Positions 5,775-9,294 of a DNA stretch of 9,294 nucleotides are shown here, piece by piece; position 1 is the stretch's first letter, and every line of letters starts with the position of its first letter. This stretch comes from Vicinamibacteria bacterium (GTDB lineage: Bacteria; Acidobacteriota; Vicinamibacteria; Vicinamibacterales; UBA2999). A model generated the notes under the pieces. The model was given only the letters and a program-made list of their open reading frames with translations. It searched no databases and was not told where the DNA came from. The position numbers and the translations under genes are program-made. The stretch spans positions 1 through 9,294 of the forward strand of contig JAICQE010000171.1 in the NCBI GenBank assembly GCA_025938035.1, in the 5' to 3' direction.

Positions 5775-6995
5775 GTGCGGTTCGTTCTGGTCGCGGCGGC
5801 GAAGGACATCCGGCGGCGCATGGCGGATCCCGCCGCGCTGTCGATCTGGATCGGCCTGCCGCTGCTCCTCGGTGGCCTTCTGAGTTTCGTTTCCAGCGGT
5901 GCGAGCGAGGCGCCGCCGCGCGCGCGCGTACTGCTCGTCGATCAGGACAACACGGCGCTCAGCGCTTTGTTTCCGACGGCGGTCCGACAGGGCAACACGC
6001 CAATCGACCTGGAGGAGGTGGCGCTCGACGAAGGGCGTCGGCGGATTGACGCGGGAGAGGCCACGGCACTCCTTGTCATCCCGGCCGGATTTCAGGATGC
6101 CGTCGTCGGCAGCGGTTCCGCCCGCCTGCGGCTCGTGACGAATCCGGCGGAACGTGTCCTGCCGGCGATGGTGCGGCAGATGCTGGAGGTTGTGGTCGAA
6201 GGGGCCTTCTATGGGCGGCAGCTGTTTTCCGAACCGCTCAGCAGGATTGCACGCTCGCCGCAATCAGGCCCGGCGCCGGACGCCGACGTGGCGGCTATCG
6301 CCGTCGACATAAATCAACGGTTGACCGAGCTGCAGGGAGTGCTCCTCCCGCCGGTGATCACACTGTCGGTGAAGACCGGCAGCGGGTCGCAGCCGCTGAA
6401 CTTCGGGCAATTGTTCCTTCCGGGCATGCTGTTCATGGCGTTTCTCTTCATCGCCCAGGGCATGAGCGTTGATGTCTGGGATGAGAAGCAGGAAGGGACA
6501 CTGCGCCGGCTGCTGACGACACCGCAGAGCGCGGGACGTCTCTTGCTCGGGAAGCTTGTCGCCGGGATCGCCGTGGCGTCCATCGTCGCGTGTGCGGGCC
6601 TTCTCGGCGCCGTCGCCTTGTTCGACCTGGCGTGGTCACGAGTGCCAGTGGCGCTGCTCTGGTGTGCGTATGTCTGTGGCGCCCTGCTCGCGATGCTGAC
6701 GCTGCTGCATTTGTTCGCGAGAAGTCAGCGTGGCTCCGAGATGCTCTCCGGCGTCGTCACGTTTCCGCTGATGATGCTTGGCGGCTCGTTCTTTCCGTTC
6801 GAGGCGATGCCGGCGTGGATGGTCGCGGTGGGACGCTGGACGCCGAACGGTCTTGGCGTGACGCGGCTGAAGGATCTCCTCTACGGCGACGTGTCTGCGA
6901 CGGCGATCGGACTTGCGGCGGTTGGCATTGGGATCCCGGCAGTGCTGGCCTTTGTGCTTTCCTGGCGCCGGCTGCGGAGCTTCGCCAATGCGTGA
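5775..6995 (+). CDS. ABC-2 type transporter permease (first of two)
   Basis: A 406-residue inner-membrane permease of the ABC2_membrane_3 type. One transmembrane helix near 23-41 is followed by a large extracytoplasmic domain (about 42-205), then five more helices near 213-232, 262-283, 291-313, 326-340 and 374-396. Between helices 2 and 3 lies the cytoplasmic segment WDEKQEGTLRRLLTTP (235-250), the usual 'E..GTLR.LL.tP' coupling region that contacts the ATPase. SFFPFEAMPAWM (338-349) before the last helix is also typical of the family. The start is a GTG immediately after the ATPase stop codon, without its own Shine-Dalgarno, implying translational coupling. The conserved KDIRRRMADP near the N terminus supports this start. 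It probably forms a heterodimeric channel with the next gene product. Confidence 0.93.
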   Translation: MRFVLVAAAKDIRRRMADPAALSIWIGLPLLLGGLLSFVSSGASEAPPRARVLLVDQDNTALSALFPTAVRQGNTPIDLEEVALDEGRRRIDAGEATALLVIPAGFQDAVVGSGSARLRLVTNPAERVLPAMVRQMLEVVVEGAFYGRQLFSEPLSRIARSPQSGPAPDADVAAIAVDINQRLTELQGVLLPPVITLSVKTGSGSQPLNFGQLFLPGMLFMAFLFIAQGMSVDVWDEKQEGTLRRLLTTPQSAGRLLLGKLVAGIAVASIVACAGLLGAVALFDLAWSRVPVALLWCAYVCGALLAMLTLLHLFARSQRGSEMLSGVVTFPLMMLGGSFFPFEAMPAWMVAVGRWTPNGLGVTRLKDLLYGDVSATAIGLAAVGIGIPAVLAFVLSWRRLRSFANA

Positions 6996-8139
6996 GTGGA
7001 TCCGGTCGGCCGCCTTCATCGCCCGCAGCGATCTCTCGTTCATGCTGCGGCAGCGCGAGACACTGCTGTGGACGTTCGCGATGCCGCTGCTGTTCTTCTA
7101 TTTCATTGGCACGGTGACCGGGGGATTTGGCGGCGGCGATCCCAATCGACCCGATCCGCTGGCGTTGCGGACGGATGCCCCGCGCGGAGTCGTTCTCGAC
7201 GCTATCGTCGAGCGGTTGAAGGCGAGCAACTTCCGTGTGGATCGACCGGCAACGGCGGACGCGTTGGCGGAGTACTCGCGGCGCCTGGTGATTCCGGCGT
7301 TCACCGACGACAGCGTCCGGGCCGGGACTCAGGTGCAGGCCACGCTCGACCTTCGTGACGACAACGTCGCCGCGAACCTCGATCAGTTCCGCGTCTCGCG
7401 CGCGCTCTACGGCGTGGTGGCCGATCTTGCGGTGCTGAAAACCACCGCGCAGCCGGTTTCTGCAGAAGCGCTCGCGGCGGTCGCCTCCGCGCCGCGCCAG
7501 GTGACGTTGGCGGTCACGGCTGCTGGCCGCCGGGAGGAGATCCCGGAGGGTTTCGCGCAGGCCGTGCCCGGCACGATGGTGATGTTCACCATGCTGATCC
7601 TGCTGACGAGCGGCGCCATCCTGCTGGTGGTCGAGCGCCAGCACGGGCTGCTTCGACGCCTCGCATCGACGCCGATTACACCAGGTGCCGTCGTCGCCGG
7701 CAAATGGACGTCACGGATGGCGCTTGGCCTCGTGCAGATCGCCTTCGCCATGCTGGTCGGCCGGGTCCTCTTCCGCGTGGACTGGGGACCGTCTCTGCCA
7801 ATGGTCGTGGCCGTCCTCGCGGCGTGGGCGTCGTTCAATGCGTCGTTCGCGCTGCTGCTTGGAAATATCGCGCGCACGCAGCCGCAGATGGCGGGCGGCG
7901 GCGTTCTGACCACGATGATCCTTGCCGCACTGGGCGGGTGCTGGTGGCCGATCGAGATCACGCCGGAGTGGATGCAGTCGCTGGCGCTCGTCCTGCCCAC
8001 CGGCTGGACGATGGATGCGCTGCACAAGCTGGTGAACTTCGGGTACGGGGCCGGATCGGCCGCGCCGCACGTGGCGGCGCTCGCGGTATCGGCGATGGTG
8101 TGCGGTTGGGGAGGGGCGAAGATCTTCCGGTATCAATAG
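6988..8139 (+). CDS. ABC-2 type transporter permease (second of two)
   Basis: A 383-residue permease of the same architecture as its upstream neighbour but clearly diverged from it. Helix 1 lies near 26-46, an extracytoplasmic domain at about 47-190, and further helices near 194-215, 245-262, 270-293, 303-320 and 361-378. VERQHGLLRRLASTPITP (215-232) is the coupling segment, and CWWPIEITPEWMQ (318-330) matches the position of SFFPFEAMPAWM in the partner. The ATG at 6988 overlaps the end of the previous gene by 8 bases (ATGCGTGA), a classic coupled overlap. A longer frame open from 6913 has no homologous sequence before MREWIRS, so I do not use it. A one-ATPase, two-permease set resembles YbhFSR-like exporters, but no HlyD-type membrane-fusion protein or outer-membrane channel is encoded here. 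Confidence 0.92.
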   Translation: MREWIRSAAFIARSDLSFMLRQRETLLWTFAMPLLFFYFIGTVTGGFGGGDPNRPDPLALRTDAPRGVVLDAIVERLKASNFRVDRPATADALAEYSRRLVIPAFTDDSVRAGTQVQATLDLRDDNVAANLDQFRVSRALYGVVADLAVLKTTAQPVSAEALAAVASAPRQVTLAVTAAGRREEIPEGFAQAVPGTMVMFTMLILLTSGAILLVVERQHGLLRRLASTPITPGAVVAGKWTSRMALGLVQIAFAMLVGRVLFRVDWGPSLPMVVAVLAAWASFNASFALLLGNIARTQPQMAGGGVLTTMILAALGGCWWPIEITPEWMQSLALVLPTGWTMDALHKLVNFGYGAGSAAPHVAALAVSAMVCGWGGAKIFRYQ

Positions 8140-8167
8140 AAAGGCCGACGTGAACGTCGGCCTCTAC
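8139..8167 (-). repeat. GTAG-stem-TTCA hairpin, copy 4
   Basis: Read on the minus strand from 8167: GTAG, then AGGCCGACG, loop TTCA, CGTCGGCCT, then TTC. It equals copy 1 (1127-1155) over 27 of 29 positions, and the two differences form a compensatory C-G to G-C swap at the top of the stem. Its last base overlaps the permease stop codon. The short T-run lies on the minus strand, so if it terminates anything with polarity it is the DUF6152 gene, although the stem could act on both strands. Confidence 0.85.
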
Positions 8168-8220
8168 CTACCCAGGCTACCCAGGCAACCCAGGCCACCC
8201 AGCTACCCAGGCAACCCACT
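8168..8220. repeat. Nonamer tandem array (CYACCCAGG-like, six units)
   Basis: Six consecutive units of 9 bp (one of 8): CTACCCAGG, CTACCCAGG, CAACCCAGG, CCACCCAG, CTACCCAGG, CAACCCACT. The variation is mostly at the second base. The array fills the gap between copy 4 of the hairpin family and the DUF6152 stop codon, which it overlaps by two bases. It is non-coding and looks like a slippage-prone array. Confidence 0.85.
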
Positions 8221-8623
8221 ACGGCGTCGTTCCCTGGCTCGATCCCGCGAACAGACGCTTTCCGCTCGATGTCAGCACGACGCTGCGGGCGTTGCCCGTG
8301 GGTGTGCCGTCCTTGGCCAGACTCCCTTCCACCGTCACCTCGTCCCCAATCTTCATCGTGTCGCGCCGCCAGCCGTTGCGCATCAGGATGTTCGGGCTGC
8401 CCATCTCCATGCCCCAGTTGACCACCTTGCCGGTCTTGTCATCCTTGACGTCCATGTAGAAGAACGTATGCGGATTCATCCACCTGACTTCCGTGATCTT
8501 GCCGGTCATCTTGAACGGCTTGTTCGCGTCGAATTCGGCGGCGAACGAATGGTGCGCCGGCGCGGAAGTGGCCGCCAAAACCAGGACGACGGCTGCGAGG
8601 ACCAGAATCTGTGCTGCACGCAT
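8219..8623 (-). CDS. Exported DUF6152-family protein
   Basis: A 134-residue small secreted protein of the DUF6152 type, a family frequent in Acidobacteria and some proteobacteria, without established function. Residues 1-23 form a signal peptide (MRAAQILVLAAVVLVLAATSAPA). The mature protein begins with the family hallmark HHSFAAEFD (24-32), followed by KPFKMTGKITEVRWMNPHTFFYMDVKD (about 35-61), NWGMEMGSPNILMRNGW (69-85) and GDEVTVEGSLAKDGTPTGNARSVVLTSSGKRLF (about 93-125), a pattern consistent with a small OB-fold-like beta barrel. The two N-terminal histidines could bind a metal; that is a guess. Start: the ATG at 8623 follows GGAGG (8635-8631) by 7 nt, clearly better than the adjacent TTG at 8626. 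It is convergent with the ABC operon and divergent from the kelch gene. Confidence 0.9.
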   Translation of the reverse strand: MRAAQILVLAAVVLVLAATSAPAHHSFAAEFDANKPFKMTGKITEVRWMNPHTFFYMDVKDDKTGKVVNWGMEMGSPNILMRNGWRRDTMKIGDEVTVEGSLAKDGTPTGNARSVVLTSSGKRLFAGSSQGTTP

Positions 8624-8792
8624 CAAAGAACCTCCGGATGACGAATGAAACTGCCATAGCTTACACAGGAATTCGCCATCTGGTTGTTAGACCCGCCGAA
8701 ATCCACCTATCTGACGACTTCAGAAAGAATTCGCGTCACGGCCGAACTTTCTAAGCCTCCGCCCGAACGTTCCCGGCACTTTTGGGCGTATC

Positions 8793-8869
8793 GGACCATC
8801 GGGCATTAACCCGATCCCGGCACATCCGTTGCCTCGACCTGAGCCGGGACCATCCAGTCAATACCCGAT
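8793..8869 (+). repeat. Two-block direct repeat GGACCATC-N8-ACCCGAT, two copies
   Basis: GGACCATC, eight variable bases and ACCCGAT occur at 8793-8815 and again at 8847-8869. Both blocks are identical in the two copies, the inner spacing is the same, and the copies are 54 bp apart. They flank the sigma-54-like site. The split-block form resembles a protein-binding site, but it may instead reflect the RNA pairing described for 8797-8889. Confidence 0.5.
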
Positions 8870-8889
8870 GTGTAACGGCCATCTGGCCG
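8797..8889 (+). promoter_or_regulatory. Structured leader candidate upstream of the kelch gene
   Basis: Nested perfect stems are visible: CATCGGG (8797-8803) with CCCGATG (8864-8870), and TCCCGGC (8815-8821) with GCCGGGA (8843-8849). A separate hairpin CGGCCA/TGGCCG (8876-8889, loop TC) follows. ATCGGG (8798-8803) can instead pair locally with CCCGAT (8810-8815), giving two mutually exclusive folds. The region lies about 45 to 135 nt before the kelch start codon. I tested it by eye against c-di-GMP, cobalamin and SAM riboswitch hallmarks and recognise none. Confidence 0.35.
8818..8832 (+). promoter_or_regulatory. Sigma-54 (-24/-12) promoter candidate
   Basis: CGGCACATCCGTTGC has the GG (8819-8820) and GC (8831-8832) doublets exactly ten bases apart and keeps GGCAC and TTGC of the sigma-54 consensus. 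It would start transcription near 8844, about 90 nt before the kelch start codon. In GC-rich DNA such a match can arise by chance, and it overlaps the stem at 8815-8849, so it is only a candidate. Confidence 0.3.
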
Positions 8890-8932
8890 GGTCGGGAGAA
8901 GTGTGCCTGCGACCAGGACCAAGGAGAACAGC

Positions 8933-9294
8933 GTGAGGATGCACGGAATGCGACGGGTAGCGTTTGCCGCAGTACTCGCCGGGGTCGTCGGCGCCGGGCA
9001 GTGGCTGCTCGTCAAGGCGGACGTGCCGCAGGTCGGGGCAAACAACTGGGCGTCAGCCGGCGACTTCGGCGCAATGCCCGAGGGCAGCGCCGCTGCCTCG
9101 CTCGCCGACGGGCGCATCGTCGTCGCCGGTGGGCACTACAGCGACGGCACGCTGGTCTCGCAGGTCGGCATCTACAATCCGGTCTCGCAGTCGTGGGCAA
9201 ACGGCGGCCAGCTCGGCGTGGCCAGAACCGGCCATACCGTCACCGCGCTGGACGACGGCCGCGTGCTGATTGCGGGCGGCCGCACCGTGAACGG
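8933..9294 (+). CDS. Kelch-repeat protein, 5' part (continues beyond the window)
   Basis: An open frame of 120 codons running off the window end. The GTG at 8933 follows AAGGAG (8921-8926) by 6 nt; in-frame ATGs at 8939 and 8948 are weaker starts. Residues about 7-29 (RRVAFAAVLAGVVGAGQWLLVKA) form a signal peptide or membrane anchor, so the product is probably exported. From about residue 52 it shows kelch-type motifs: a first repeat with LADGRIVVAGGHYSDGTLVSQVGIYNPVSQSW, and the start of a second with ARTGHTVTALDDGRVLIAGG. The diglycine after a hydrophobic strand and the Y..W spacing are the kelch signature, predicting beta-propeller blades for protein or glycan binding. Similar bacterial proteins are often long and carry surface or Ig-like domains. 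The rest cannot be seen here. Confidence 0.82.
   Translation, partial: MRMHGMRRVAFAAVLAGVVGAGQWLLVKADVPQVGANNWASAGDFGAMPEGSAAASLADGRIVVAGGHYSDGTLVSQVGIYNPVSQSWANGGQLGVARTGHTVTALDDGRVLIAGGRTVN

Larger units (their letters stand above)
8624..8932. other. Divergent intergenic region of 309 bases
   Basis: Separates the DUF6152 gene (minus) from the kelch gene (plus). The first part (8624-8790) holds the DUF6152 Shine-Dalgarno at 8631-8635 and presumably both promoters; I see no convincing -35/-10 pair and no conserved reading frame. The second part (8793-8890) is rich in structured and repeated motifs, described separately. The kelch Shine-Dalgarno AAGGAG lies at 8921-8926. Confidence 0.7.

Noticed and set aside
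6757..7644. Minus-strand frame of about 295 codons across the permease junction
   Set aside because: Arg/Gln/His-rich with no motif, opposite two well-supported membrane-protein genes.
8168..8220. CRISPR array
   Set aside because: Units are only 9 bp with no spacers and no cas genes; it is a simple tandem repeat.
8797..8889. Cyclic-di-GMP, cobalamin or SAM riboswitch
   Set aside because: The invariant elements of these classes are not found; only generic paired stems are seen.

Overview
The window is GC-rich chromosomal DNA, densely coded on both strands, with no rRNA, tRNA, insertion sequence, phage gene or CRISPR array that I can see. The gene mix suggests a soil-type member of the Acidobacteriota, perhaps Vicinamibacteria. 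It includes a DUF6152-type secreted protein, an exported alpha/beta hydrolase of the Abhydrolase_10 type, a kelch-repeat protein, and many small exported proteins whose signal peptides follow weak or absent Shine-Dalgarno sites. This placement is inference from gene content; no marker gene is present.

Layout. (1) 30-1781, plus strand: a pirin-family cupin protein and an FMN-dependent PPOX-type flavoprotein, separated by a perfect hairpin. (2) 1836-3278, minus strand: a secreted alpha/beta hydrolase, convergent with the PPOX gene. (3) 3279-3449: a divergent control region holding an AT-rich stretch and a 77-nt element that folds perfectly into a three-way junction. (4) 3450-4259, plus: a SAM-dependent methyltransferase with a signal peptide and a beta-rich tail. 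It ends at a long hairpin shared with (5) 4331-4789, minus, a small exported protein of unknown function. (6) 4845-8139, plus: a tight three-gene ABC-2 exporter operon (ATPase, permease, permease). (7) 8219-8623, minus: a DUF6152 protein, convergent with the operon. (8) 8624-8932: a 309-base divergent intergenic region with an inverted- and direct-repeat-rich leader and a sigma-54-like site. (9) 8933 to the window end: the 5' part of a kelch-repeat protein.

The three ABC genes clearly work together as one exporter whose substrate cannot be read from the sequence. The pirin and PPOX genes may both concern redox or small-molecule oxidation, but nothing ties them firmly. The other genes look like independent transcription units.

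The most unusual signal is non-coding. Four intergenic hairpins share one design: GTAG, a short spacer, a GC-rich stem, and a four-base TTCA/GTCA loop. Two lie in each orientation. Two of them are 29-nt copies whose only two differences are a compensatory base-pair swap in the stem. Together with the three-way-junction element, the 13-bp hairpin after the methyltransferase and a nonamer array, almost every intergenic gap here carries a structured repeat.
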